Positions 37,610 through 47,408 of a stretch of DNA of 64,000 nt are shown here, piece after piece (positions within the stretch are counted from its first letter, which is position 1; every line of letters starts with the position of its first letter). This stretch comes from an uncultured Parabacteroides sp. GTDB lineage: Bacteria > Bacteroidota > Bacteroidia > Bacteroidales > Tannerellaceae. The notes under the pieces were generated by a model that was given only the letters and a program-made list of their open reading frames with translations, was not told the origin of the DNA and ran no database searches. Location: assembly GCA_900541965.1 (NCBI GenBank), contig UQLN01000008.1:43925-107924 (forward strand), written 5' to 3'. The translations under genes and the position numbers were made by a program.

Positions 37610-38533
37610 TTATAATCCTGAATTATGGTCGATTATCTCCCAGCCGTTTACGGTGAGTACCACGTCGGTCGGTTTGTCAGGGCTATCGACGGTAAACACC
37701 ACCTCGAACCGGTCTTCCAGTTCCAGGTCGGTGCCCGGCTTTTTGAGCAGGAGTTCCGAGAGGCTTCCGTCATAGATGACGTTCTCCGCACGGGTACCGC
37801 CGGTGGGGCGGTAGGTCAGCGTCAGACGGGAAGCGTCCCCGTCCCACAGGCGCAGCACGGTAAAATCGCAGTGTATTTCGCTGCCGGCCCCGGTAATCCG
37901 GGGGATATATTGTACAGGGTCGTTGCCATGCGTACGGTTGTCAAAAGTATAGTCGCCATTGGTGGCGGTAATGATGCAGCCGAAGTCTTCCGGCCGGGGG
38001 ATGAAAGTGTTCTTCCCCTTGATTGTGATACGTACATCATTGGTGTTTTTGTGCAGGTCCGCTTCATATTGGTCTTTGTCGGCAAGGCCGGCGAACAGGG
38101 GTATGCAGATCCCGTTAAAGAGTTTTCCGGCAGGTTGGTCCGTGATACCTCCGGGATTCCTCCGAAGCTTTATCAAGGCATCGGGAAAGTATTCGGAAGA
38201 TTCATAGCTATAGGTCTCCTGAAAGTCGCCAGCCCATGCAATCAGGGTGTAGCGGCCCATCGGCAGCATAAGCTGGCGGACATTGCCCGGAGCCAGGTCG
38301 CTGTGGTGTAGCTGTTGTTCCAGTGCAAGCCGGTTCTGGTTATCATAAACAAACAGGTGTATGTTATCTATCCCTTCCGTATCGAACAGGTCTTTTCCCT
38401 GCGTGTTGTGTGTAAACAGGAATCGCAGGCCGACAGGATAGCGGCAGTCGTCCCTGTCGTCCCAGATGCAGGAGTTGACGAGCAAGGCTGCCGACAGCAG
38501 GAGTAAATATTTGAAGATGTTTCTGAATAACAT
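37610..38533 (-). CDS. FimB/Mfa2-family pilus anchor subunit, lipoprotein
   Basis: 307 residues. Lipobox SAALLVNSCIWDDRDDC, then the FimB/Mfa2 pattern DNIHLFVYDNQNRL and GRYTLIAWAGD. In Porphyromonas the homologues FimB and Mfa2 cap and anchor the pilus in the outer membrane and limit its length. It follows the major fimbrillin gene by 135 bases and precedes two larger accessory subunits, matching the fim/mfa gene order. Confidence 0.85.
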   Translation of the reverse strand: MLFRNIFKYLLLLSAALLVNSCIWDDRDDCRYPVGLRFLFTHNTQGKDLFDTEGIDNIHLFVYDNQNRLALEQQLHHSDLAPGNVRQLMLPMGRYTLIAWAGDFQETYSYESSEYFPDALIKLRRNPGGITDQPAGKLFNGICIPLFAGLADKDQYEADLHKNTNDVRITIKGKNTFIPRPEDFGCIITATNGDYTFDNRTHGNDPVQYIPRITGAGSEIHCDFTVLRLWDGDASRLTLTYRPTGGTRAENVIYDGSLSELLLKKPGTDLELEDRFEVVFTVDSPDKPTDVVLTVNGWEIIDHNSGL

Positions 38534-38668
38534 GGGGTTTTGCTTTTATATCCGGATACCGTTTTTAGTTCAGGACATGGCTGTTCCGGAGGGTTTCCAT
38601 AACCTGAAATACAAGGAGAAAAGGAGTGGATGGGGGTATCCCATCCGCTCCGGTTTCCAGTACGGGAG

Positions 38669-40009
38669 TTATCCCAGCGGTTCGTTCATCAGGATGGCAT
38701 TCCATGCCTCTATAGTGATATCGGCAGAGATATATGTTGATTTTTCCAACGGAGTAGTCGGGTCTGTCGGAACCACCACATCCGGATCGGTAGTACTGGA
38801 GCCTCCCAGGCTGTTAATCTGTGTAATATTGATTTTGTAGAAATGGTTGCGCAGTACACAGTACTTCTGTTGAAGAGCTGTCTTGGCGATGTCGCGAAGG
38901 TTCACACGGTAATAGCAACAACCGCCGGTATAGGTCTTGACTTCCAGGTTGGATGATTCTTGTGCCTGTGCCATGTTGGCTTCACCCAGGTCGGCATAGA
39001 TGGTACCGGTTTTGGCAGTCTTATTCCAAAGGAGATAGAAAGTACCGTCTGGAGCCAAGCCTTTGTTGCTTCCTTGGATTTCACTTTCATCCGGTACGTA
39101 TTTCAACTGTACCAGCGCGAAAGTGGTGTTACCTGTAACGGGTGCCTCATTAACATTCTCCGCAGTATAGAAAGAGTTGGTAAACTGGTAGTCCCAGGCG
39201 GTAGCAGCATCTTTGGCATTCGCCATGTCGGCAGGTACGGTTGTCAGGTGGTCGTATGTACCGTCGGGAGTTGTATCTGCCTGGTCAGCAGTGGCTCCCA
39301 CGGGAGTCAGTTCGTAGTCCTGGCGCGGCAGGAACATTTGGGTGTTCATCTGTGCCACCAGATACTTCGGTTCGCTGAATGTTCCCATCAGGTTGGCATT
39401 TATAGTTACGGTAGCCGAATTGTACTGCATCTGTACCTTGGCCGCACCACGGGCAACGGTGATGGCAATCGGATTGCTTATTGCATTAACCTCGTCTTGC
39501 ACAGCCAGGGTAACTTCTGTTTTACCAATCATTACGAACGCACCTGTTGCCGCGATATTGTTATCCGCTGCCGCATCAGTAGTTCCTGCATTTACGGCAA
39601 GTGCCTTGAAATCAGCCAGCGTCTTACCTATGGCCAGTGTCATGTCCGATTTTGCATTAGCCACGGCATAGATTTCTTTCGCGCCTGTAGTGGTGACCAG
39701 GGTGGTAGTACCCACATTGTTGGCACCCAACGTGATGGTTCCGGTAGTTTCCAGTACCCCTCCGTTGAATATAAACAGGTTCAGTGTACTGATCGACTGC
39801 TCCACTGCATCGGCGTTGGCATCTGAGGGCGTGGCGGCACGTGTGCTTTCCGCTGCTTTTACGCTTACCGAAAAGGCGGCATAAGTCTTCACTCCTTCTA
39901 CTCCCGGGTTCATGTCCGGCACTTCATTCTCTTTGTTGCAACCGGCCAGGGCTGTTAGCGCCAGGGCCATTGCGAGGAAACTTCTCATCTGTTTCATTTT
40001 ACGTGACAT
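38669..40009 (-). CDS. Major type V fimbrillin (FimA/Mfa1-like), lipoprotein
   Basis: 446 residues. Lipobox ALTALAGC, then ESTRAATPSDAN with Arg in a position for protease maturation, the fimbrillin strand SISTLNLFIFNGG, and a C-terminal YCVLRNHFYKINITQINSLGG typical of FimA/Mfa1. Type V pilins are secreted as lipoproteins, trimmed after Arg and joined by donor-strand exchange. Position after DUF3575/DUF3868 genes and before FimB/Mfa2 supports the pilus shaft role. Start may be 39997 (MKQMRS). Confidence 0.87.
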   Translation of the reverse strand: MSRKMKQMRSFLAMALALTALAGCNKENEVPDMNPGVEGVKTYAAFSVSVKAAESTRAATPSDANADAVEQSISTLNLFIFNGGVLETTGTITLGANNVGTTTLVTTTGAKEIYAVANAKSDMTLAIGKTLADFKALAVNAGTTDAAADNNIAATGAFVMIGKTEVTLAVQDEVNAISNPIAITVARGAAKVQMQYNSATVTINANLMGTFSEPKYLVAQMNTQMFLPRQDYELTPVGATADQADTTPDGTYDHLTTVPADMANAKDAATAWDYQFTNSFYTAENVNEAPVTGNTTFALVQLKYVPDESEIQGSNKGLAPDGTFYLLWNKTAKTGTIYADLGEANMAQAQESSNLEVKTYTGGCCYYRVNLRDIAKTALQQKYCVLRNHFYKINITQINSLGGSSTTDPDVVVPTDPTTPLEKSTYISADITIEAWNAILMNEPLG

Positions 40010-40039
40010 TTAGTTAAATATATGATTTTGTCTGTTGCT

Positions 40040-41197
40040 TCATTCCGGGGCTCCGCCTGTTGCAGTTGCAGGGCATGGTTTCTCCGCCCCGGTATAGTAT
40101 AGCCTGATGTATCCGGCATTCCTTTGTTGAGGGAATAAATGTTTCATCATCCATCGGTAGGGTACTCCATCGTTCAGGTCCATCAGTTGTTTCTCACGCC
40201 CCTCGGACACGGGAACCGTATCGATGATGTGCAAAATCTTCTCCCGGCAAGGCACACTCCCGGAGGTGGCAACCAAGTCCCGCAGTTCATCCCATCCTTC
40301 GCCCATATTGACCGTTTCAATGTCCGGCAGGGGAACACCGCGTGCTGCGGTATACTCCCGTAATACGGCCGCGCGCTTTCCTGCCAGATAGGTATTGCGC
40401 CTTAACGAGCCTTCAATAGAAGCATAGCCCACTATCACCAGCCGGGTAATGCGGATGGCTGTATCTGCCGTCATCACACGCAGGGCCTTGTCCAGCCGCT
40501 CCAGCGTGGTTGCATTGTCCATATAGGCGGTGTCTATCGTTATGCGTCCCTGGCGGAAAAATACACGCAGGGCATCCGGGTCGCGGAAGTAATTGGCTGC
40601 CTGCTTCTCCGCTTCGTACAATTCGTCACAGTGGATGAAGCCCTCTGTCTTCGCAAGCTGTCCGGTAGGGGAAATCACGGGTTCGGGCGCAACGGCTGGT
40701 TCTTTCGCTTGTGGCTGTCCGGGTAAGGGTAAGGCAAGCGCCAGGTCGGCGGCAGCCAACGTGGAGGCGAGCAACCGCGAACTACAACAACCGGTAAGAC
40801 GGTTGTCGATACGTAATGAAGCATGGTTCATCCAGGGCTTGTAAGGCAAGACAGCTTTATAAAACAGCGTATCGGAAGCCGGAACGGTAAGAAATACGTC
40901 TTTCGGAACGTTCCGCCCGAAAAGTGCCTTCCGCTCCTGTGAACGGCGGTTCCTGCTTCCGGATATCCGAGCAGCAGGCAACAGGGCTTTTTCCGTTCCC
41001 CCGTAGATGACAGGGGTAAGGTCCATACGGTAATCGGACGGAAGAGCGAGCGCTTTGAGTGTAAGACGTACATGCACACTATCATTTGCAAAACAGGTGT
41101 GGGAGTCGATGACCCGGATATCCGCTTTCTGGGCATGGACCGGGCCGAAAGACAGCAACTGTAATAATATGAGGAAGGACATGACTTTTGTTTTCAT
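40040..41197 (-). CDS. DUF3868 / OmpA-like protein of the pilus operon
   Basis: About 385 residues from ATG 41197, chosen because a signal peptide (MKTKVMSFLILLQLLSFGPVHAQ) begins there and the longer frame overlaps the upstream gene. The N-terminal half shows the DUF3868 pattern; the C-terminal part (RLVIVGYASIEGSLRRNTYLAGKRAAVLREY) is an OmpA-like peptidoglycan-binding domain. DUF3575-DUF3868 pairs head many Bacteroidales pilus operons and probably act in the envelope; mechanism unknown. Confidence 0.8.
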   Translation of the reverse strand: MKTKVMSFLILLQLLSFGPVHAQKADIRVIDSHTCFANDSVHVRLTLKALALPSDYRMDLTPVIYGGTEKALLPAARISGSRNRRSQERKALFGRNVPKDVFLTVPASDTLFYKAVLPYKPWMNHASLRIDNRLTGCCSSRLLASTLAAADLALALPLPGQPQAKEPAVAPEPVISPTGQLAKTEGFIHCDELYEAEKQAANYFRDPDALRVFFRQGRITIDTAYMDNATTLERLDKALRVMTADTAIRITRLVIVGYASIEGSLRRNTYLAGKRAAVLREYTAARGVPLPDIETVNMGEGWDELRDLVATSGSVPCREKILHIIDTVPVSEGREKQLMDLNDGVPYRWMMKHLFPQQRNAGYIRLYYTGAEKPCPATATGGAPE

Positions 41198-41222
41198 ATA
41201 TGCTATATATTGAGGAAGGGAA

Positions 41223-41783
41223 CTACTTGATAAGATAAATAATGGAGATACAGGCTTTGGTAGGTGCAAAGAACCCCTTCGTACGGCCTGCTTCGAGTTT
41301 CCTGCCGCAAGCGGCACATTCGTATTTATCATACCGGGCATACATATAGCCCAACCCCAGAGAGGCTTCCAGGTTCCACCTCCGGCCTATCATCCATTGG
41401 TAGCCGTAGGAAACTCCCGCACCGCCTGCCCAACCTTCGTAGCGGAACTCACGACTGAGCCCGGGTAAAGGAATACCTTCAATATTGAAAGCCCCGCCCA
41501 ACAGGTGCACACCGAAGAAGTGGCCGTTAAAGCGTTCGCAAAGCCAGTAACGTGCTTCGGGCTGGACAAAGAACTGCTTCAGTTTACGGTTGCCGGAGAA
41601 AGTCCATGGATTGTAACTTGCCGAAAAATCAATAGTCCAGCGGGGAGACAGGCCGAACTCAGCACCCAGATTCAGGGTGGTGGCAGCATCAGATAAAAGG
41701 TTGCTCTTTACAGCTATGTTCTGCCCGAAAGCGGCAGGGATGCAAAAAAAGAGCAGGACACTTACTATGAGGGGAACTTTCAT
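41223..41783 (-). CDS. DUF3575 outer-membrane protein of the pilus operon
   Basis: 186 residues. Signal peptide to FGQ, then KSNLLSDAATTLNLGAEFGLSPRW, the DUF3575 signature, with alternating beta-barrel strands. First gene of the six-gene pilus operon. Its start codon directly follows two and a half copies of an 18-bp tandem repeat, and the invertible promoter segment lies 220 bases upstream. Confidence 0.82.
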   Translation of the reverse strand: MKVPLIVSVLLFFCIPAAFGQNIAVKSNLLSDAATTLNLGAEFGLSPRWTIDFSASYNPWTFSGNRKLKQFFVQPEARYWLCERFNGHFFGVHLLGGAFNIEGIPLPGLSREFRYEGWAGGAGVSYGYQWMIGRRWNLEASLGLGYMYARYDKYECAACGRKLEAGRTKGFFAPTKACISIIYLIK

Positions 41784-41828
41784 CGTTTGTTTCTTTGTTA
41801 TCGTTTGTTTCTTTGTTACCGTTTAATT
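41784..41828. repeat. 18-bp tandem repeat in the pilus leader
   Basis: CGTTTGTTTCTTTGTTAY occurs twice in full (41784-41801, 41802-41819), with a partial third copy, abutting the ATG of the first pilus gene. Confidence 0.8.
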
Positions 41829-42005
41829 CTTTCCTAAGTCTCCACTACTTAAGTTTAAAAGGAGAATATAAATTACTTCCAAATGGAAGAACATATTCTA
41901 TGTATAATTCGCTACAAAATTTCATTTCTTTTTTGGCTCTTCCATCTGAATATAATATTCAATCAGATAGAAATCGGAACCCGGTTACTGAACCCTTATA
42001 GGAAG

Positions 42006-42032
42006 ATCCGTTTCTTACAAAGAAAGAGAAAA
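42006..42032. repeat. Inverted repeat IR-L of the pilus switch
   Basis: Bases 42007-42032 (26 bp) are the exact reverse complement of 42234-42259; bases 42006-42024 (19 bp) also match the reverse complement of 42278-42296. Confidence 0.95.
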
Positions 42033-42233
42033 GAATAAAAAATATAATTCAAAATACTGATAAACAAAGGTATACAAACCTTATCACAAAGGGAATAAAA
42101 GCGTTTTTCAAATCTTTCAGGAGGAAGTTGTTATTATAATATTCAAAAAAAGGCGCTGAAAATATTGTTTTTTTTCTTGTTATATGTATTTTTGTATCGG
42201 AAAATAGAATTGGGCTATAAGAGTTTACGAATA
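42033..42233. other. Putative invertible promoter segment (phase switch)
   Basis: 201 AT-rich bases enclosed by perfect 26-bp inverted repeats, lying between a tyrosine recombinase gene and the pilus operon it probably controls. It contains a complete Bacteroidota promoter on the plus strand, pointing away from the pilus genes in this copy. It also encodes the last 60 or so codons of the recombinase. Confidence 0.8.
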
Positions 42234-43428
42234 TTTTCTCTTTCTTTGTAAGAAACGGAAGATTTGAGTTTTTCTTCTTCTTTGTAAGAAACGGATTTTT
42301 TTTCCTTGTACACTGTGTTTTTTCTTTACTTTTGTACAGGAAGAGGTTACCTTCCGATATTTCTGTTTCTTTTTCGCTGTTGGATATCGTGTTATTTCTT
42401 GTTTGTGAGGAGGCACCCGTTGTTACACCTTTCCGGCCTTTCTGTTTCCTTTGCCCAGCCGGGGCGGAAGTATCCCTCAACATTTGGTCGAGCATGTCAT
42501 TGATTTCCGTATCTACTTTCCCGGAGGAAATACGGGAAAGGTAAATCTGCGTAGTACGAATATTGGAGTGGCCCAGGCATTGGCTGATAAGTTCGACCGG
42601 TTTACCGCTTTCCAGCATCAGCGTGGCCCAGGTGTGGCGCATCACATATGTGGTCAGTGGCAGCGAAAGCCCGGCAAGTTTCCCGATTTGGGAAGCATGC
42701 AGATTTATACGCCTGAGAGCAGTCTCTTCCGAGATATTTTTGCTATGCTCCTTTCGCCTGTGCAGGAAAGGAAAGACAAAAGGTGAATGTTTCTGAAAAT
42801 AACACTCCATGATTTCACGCGTTTCGGGCAGGATACCGACCTCAACCGGATTTCCCGTTTTACTGCGTGCATAGCGGATACGGCCTTCACTTTCCACCAT
42901 CTCCCACCTCAGGTTATATACGTCCCGGAATACCATCCCCTGGGCATAGAAAATGAATAGCAGTACATCGAGTGTCTCTCTCAAGGGCACTTTCAACTTT
43001 TCCCTGAATCCGGGTTCCAGCAATTTCTTCATCTCTTCCACTGTCAATGCCCGTTTGGAAGGCTGGTATTTCTTTATTTTCACGCCTTTGAACGGGAAAG
43101 GAACGTATCCCTGCTTGTCTTTCAGGGATGCCAGCGAAAGGTTGTACATGGCGCGTGAATTGCGAAAATAAAAATCGACCGTTTCCGGGTGATTGGGATG
43201 AAGGGTGGTCAGATACCTCACCCAACTTTCCACCCATTCCGGAGTTACCTCCCGTAAAGTAAAACTGGCAGCATCCTCTTTCAGAAAAAGGGTCAACTTC
43301 CTTATACAGGTTTTGTAGTTGCCCGCCGTACGCGTGCACCCCAACCGTATTTTCTGATTTACCTGCAAATTAAACATCTCTATCACAGTCACGGCAACCT
43401 CTTTCTCTATGTTAATCTTTTTCTTCAT
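42049..43428 (-). CDS. Tyrosine recombinase (probable pilus-switch invertase)
   Basis: About 459 residues from ATG 43428 (the longer frame adds a non-homologous leader). SAM-like core-binding domain, then the catalytic domain with Arg in QGMVFRDVYNLRW, MRHTWATLM, LGHSNIRTTQIY (His and nucleophilic Tyr). The residue usually His in HxxR is Tyr here, as in other Bacteroidales recombinases. After the Tyr the protein continues about 150 residues into a Lys-rich, low-complexity tail encoded across the inverted repeats, with PFLTKK twice. Bacteroidales enzymes of this type invert promoters of surface genes. Confidence 0.88.
   Translation of the reverse strand: MKKKINIEKEVAVTVIEMFNLQVNQKIRLGCTRTAGNYKTCIRKLTLFLKEDAASFTLREVTPEWVESWVRYLTTLHPNHPETVDFYFRNSRAMYNLSLASLKDKQGYVPFPFKGVKIKKYQPSKRALTVEEMKKLLEPGFREKLKVPLRETLDVLLFIFYAQGMVFRDVYNLRWEMVESEGRIRYARSKTGNPVEVGILPETREIMECYFQKHSPFVFPFLHRRKEHSKNISEETALRRINLHASQIGKLAGLSLPLTTYVMRHTWATLMLESGKPVELISQCLGHSNIRTTQIYLSRISSGKVDTEINDMLDQMLRDTSAPAGQRKQKGRKGVTTGASSQTRNNTISNSEKETEISEGNLFLYKSKEKTQCTRKKNPFLTKKKKNSNLPFLTKKEKIFVNSYSPILFSDTKIHITRKKTIFSAPFFEYYNNNFLLKDLKNAFIPFVIRFVYLCLSVF
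42164..42194 (+). promoter_or_regulatory. Promoter inside the invertible segment, OFF orientation
   Basis: ATTG (42164-42167), exactly 19 bases, TATTTTTG (42187-42194). It now fires toward the recombinase in antisense; inversion would aim it at the pilus operon. A second -7-like box, TACCTTTG (42072-42065), points the other way but lacks a -33 element. Confidence 0.65.
42234..42259. repeat. Inverted repeat IR-R of the pilus switch
   Basis: Exact 26-bp partner of 42007-42032, within the recombinase reading frame (codes PFLTKKEK). Confidence 0.95.
42278..42296. repeat. Third copy of the switch repeat
   Basis: Direct repeat of IR-R, 19 bases matching the reverse complement of 42006-42024, 37 bases beyond IR-R. 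Codes a second PFLTKK in the recombinase tail. Confidence 0.85.
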
Positions 43429-43543
43429 CTCATTAATTATCAATTGGTTTAATAGAGGTGAATTAACGAAAAACAAAAGAAAACACGAAAAGTTCAACAA
43501 ATACGGCTTCTTTAGATAAAAAGAGGGGATGTCAAAGGTATAT

Positions 43544-43563
43544 GATTGCGGTGCAGGAGTAAC
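43544..43563. repeat. Right copy of repeat B
   Basis: 18/20 match to 33136-33155. Reads like a damaged tRNA promoter (-7 box TACTCCTG) directly after the membrane protein gene. Confidence 0.7.
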
Positions 43564-43605
43564 CTCCTGTTAATTCTCTTTTTCCTTATATTCTGTAAAA
43601 ATATT
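43564..43605. repeat. Right copy of direct repeat A (3' end of membrane protein gene)
   Basis: Matches 33203-33244 at 38 of 42 positions; here it is intact coding sequence (TEYKEKEN, stop). Confidence 0.8.
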
Positions 43606-45177
43606 CATCATCTTATCCCATGCCTCCCTTGCCTTTTTTTGCAGCTCCACATCTTTATGAACGGAAGGGTTCAAGTGAAAGCTGAATCTTGAGTCTGCCG
43701 TAACTGCATAATCTCCTAATACATATAATACCAACGCTTTGCCTTCTTTGGCATTCTCTTTTATCATAAAGCTATAACATTCGTCATCTTCTCCTACGAC
43801 CAACGATTGTTTGCCTATTCTCTTCCACATCCCCGTATCCAGGCTGCTCAGCTCCAGCGCATCTATAAAAGTATACATCTGATCTACGGTTTTCAACTGA
43901 GTAAATCCATGCAAACCTCTATTTCGCCACTTGTAACTATCTGTATTTATATGTACGGATATAACATGTCCGTTTACCGTTCCCAATTTATAATATTCAT
44001 CAAGCGGAACATCCAAGCTACTATATTTTTTTAAGGTACCGGCATTTCCGGTCCGGCTCTCTACAGTAATAAAAGAATCGATTATAGCCTGTTGGGAAAC
44101 CGTGTATTTTTTGTCCGTTACCGTAGGATTATATACTTGCCCATAACGACGTTCTACCGCTATCACGGTATCTGTTTGCCGGAAATCATTTATATTCCAT
44201 CTCACCAAGCCGTTATTTTCACAAAAACCAAGCTCATCGAATTCGATTGTTTTCTCTTCCTCTATGTGGAAACCTGTTTCCCGGTCATAGGTATAGGAAC
44301 GTGCCTGTTTGACAATCCCATTACTATGATAGTCGAATTCTTTTCTGTACAAAAGCCCCTCTTTCGTATATAGAAATACACAGTAATCTTTATCTTTCAC
44401 ATAAAGCGCATCCCGGCAGTCCGCCATAAAACCATCCAACAACGGCTCGTAACCCGTATAAACAAAGTCGCATGTTGAAGCCTTTATTTCATCATTTACC
44501 TTAAATGCACTGTTTACGATTTTATGGCATTCATACCGGCTACTGCTAAAACCCACATATTCACCTTGGTCGTTAAAGCGAAAGACACCGATTACCCGGG
44601 AGTCAAAAGGATTTATATATATTTTAGCATCATGGAAAAGGACTGTCCCATTCTTTATCGTTTCCGGATAGGCATCTTTCCAAAAAAGTGCTTCCGAAAT
44701 AGGCGAATAAGCTCCGCACATCCGCGATAAACAAATTACAATACAAATAAATCCGATTACAACAGATACCAAAATCGTACCGAAATGCATAAAACCACCG
44801 GTTTTCACACCATACCGGCATAATAGCCCGGCAGACAGAAGCACTCCGAAAAGTACTGCACCAGACAAAAACTGCCGCCACAAAGTGCCCGGTTCAATCC
44901 AGCTACCCGATGACTGCCACAAAAAGACACCCGCAATCAGCAATAAAACAGGAATTGCAATGACAGCTCCCTCGCCCGCCTTATAGCCAAGTAGAAAACT
45001 ATATGCCAAAAATATGCCCCAACATACAAACATCAGAGAGTAAAGTCCGACAAGAGCAACACCCAATGTATCACCGTTTGAAAAAACCAACGTTACTATA
45101 TTCAGTATCAAAACCGGAATTACAATCCACAATAGAACCGTTATATATATACTCATTTTAGACTTTGTATTCTCCAT
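43570..45177 (-). CDS. Multi-span membrane protein of unknown function
   Basis: 535 residues. About five membrane spans fill the first 150 residues (WIVIPVLILNIVTLVF, LMFVCWGIFLAYSFLLGY, AIPVLLLIAGVFLW, ILVSVVIGFICIVICL and others). The remaining 380 residues are soluble, with repeated short motifs recalling YD/MORN-type strands (RKEFDYHSNGIVKQARSYTYD). I do not recognise the family. Its last codons are duplicated at 33203-33244, showing that the pilus island was inserted between this gene and tRNA-Leu. Confidence 0.7.
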   Translation of the reverse strand: MENTKSKMSIYITVLLWIVIPVLILNIVTLVFSNGDTLGVALVGLYSLMFVCWGIFLAYSFLLGYKAGEGAVIAIPVLLLIAGVFLWQSSGSWIEPGTLWRQFLSGAVLFGVLLSAGLLCRYGVKTGGFMHFGTILVSVVIGFICIVICLSRMCGAYSPISEALFWKDAYPETIKNGTVLFHDAKIYINPFDSRVIGVFRFNDQGEYVGFSSSRYECHKIVNSAFKVNDEIKASTCDFVYTGYEPLLDGFMADCRDALYVKDKDYCVFLYTKEGLLYRKEFDYHSNGIVKQARSYTYDRETGFHIEEEKTIEFDELGFCENNGLVRWNINDFRQTDTVIAVERRYGQVYNPTVTDKKYTVSQQAIIDSFITVESRTGNAGTLKKYSSLDVPLDEYYKLGTVNGHVISVHINTDSYKWRNRGLHGFTQLKTVDQMYTFIDALELSSLDTGMWKRIGKQSLVVGEDDECYSFMIKENAKEGKALVLYVLGDYAVTADSRFSFHLNPSVHKDVELQKKAREAWDKMMNIFTEYKEKEN

Positions 45178-45235
45178 CTTCTTTGTATATCAATGAATAC
45201 AAATATATAAATGATTTACAAATATGGCAATAACC

Positions 45236-45333
45236 ACCCGCGCAGATTATGTTTACTGCCTGCGCAGTTCTTTTTTACTACCCGGAACATAGTAAAAAAT
45301 AGGTTCCGGGTAGTGGCGACAATCTGCGCGGGT
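45236..45333. repeat. Nested palindromic element, 98 bp
   Basis: Outer arms 45236-45248 and 45321-45333 (13 bp) and inner arms 45277-45288 and 45303-45314 (12 bp) are both perfect inverted repeats. Competing hairpins exist: TTTTTTACTA (45271-45280) with TAGTAAAAAA (45290-45299), and ACTGC/GCAGT (45255-45268). It lies 130 bases past groEL. Confidence 0.85.
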
Positions 45334-45402
45334 AGATTTGGAGAGTCGGGAACCGGCTTCTTTCTGTGCAGGACGTGAAACCATAGAGAAAGATTTTTAA
45401 AC

Positions 45403-45441
45403 AAAAAAAAGGCCGCCTTCTTGCGAAAGCGACCTTTTCTT
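45403..45441 (-). terminator. Terminator after groEL
   Basis: On the minus strand AAAAGGTCGC and GCGGCCTTTT pair around a short loop, followed by a run of T's, 20 bases past the groEL stop. Confidence 0.85.
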
Positions 45442-45460
45442 TTATCATAGATGGGAAGAA

Positions 45461-47113
<1,653 letters not shown>

Positions 47114-47138
47114 TTATTTTTATTGTTTCAATAATTAA

Positions 47139-47408
47139 TTAGATGATAGCTAAAATATCAGATTGACGCATGATCAGGTATTTTTCACCATCCAGCTCAA
47201 TTTCTGTTCCGGCATATTTGCCATACAATACAGTATCACCATTCTTTACAACCATTTCTTCATCCTTTGTTCCGTTACCTACGGCAACAACTTCACCTTT
47301 TAAAGGTTTTTCTTTTGCTGAATCAGGAATAATGATTCCGCCAAGTGTTTTTTCTTCTGCTGCAGCTGGCTTAATCAGCACTCTGTCTGCTAATGGTTTA
47401 ATGTTCAT
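47139..47408 (-). CDS. groES: Co-chaperonin GroES
   Basis: 89 residues. [34 protein letters not shown] contains the mobile loop that docks on GroEL. The heptamer caps the GroEL ring. First gene of the groES-groEL operon. Confidence 0.98.
   Translation of the reverse strand: MNIKPLADRVLIKPAAAEEKTLGGIIIPDSAKEKPLKGEVVAVGNGTKDEEMVVKNGDTVLYGKYAGTEIELDGEKYLIMRQSDILAII

Noticed and set aside
38960..39826. 288-codon plus-strand open frame
   Set aside because: Lies wholly inside the major fimbrillin gene on the other strand; Cys/Gly-rich random-looking sequence.
42065..42072. Minus-strand TACCTTTG as the ON promoter of the pilus operon in the present orientation
   Set aside because: It matches the -7 box but has no -33 element at 19-20 bases; the opposite-facing promoter at 42164-42194 is complete. 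It remains a caveat for the OFF call.
33136..43605. The island as a classic prophage or ICE
   Set aside because: It contains no phage structural, replication, relaxase or conjugation genes; only the recombinase and pilus operon.
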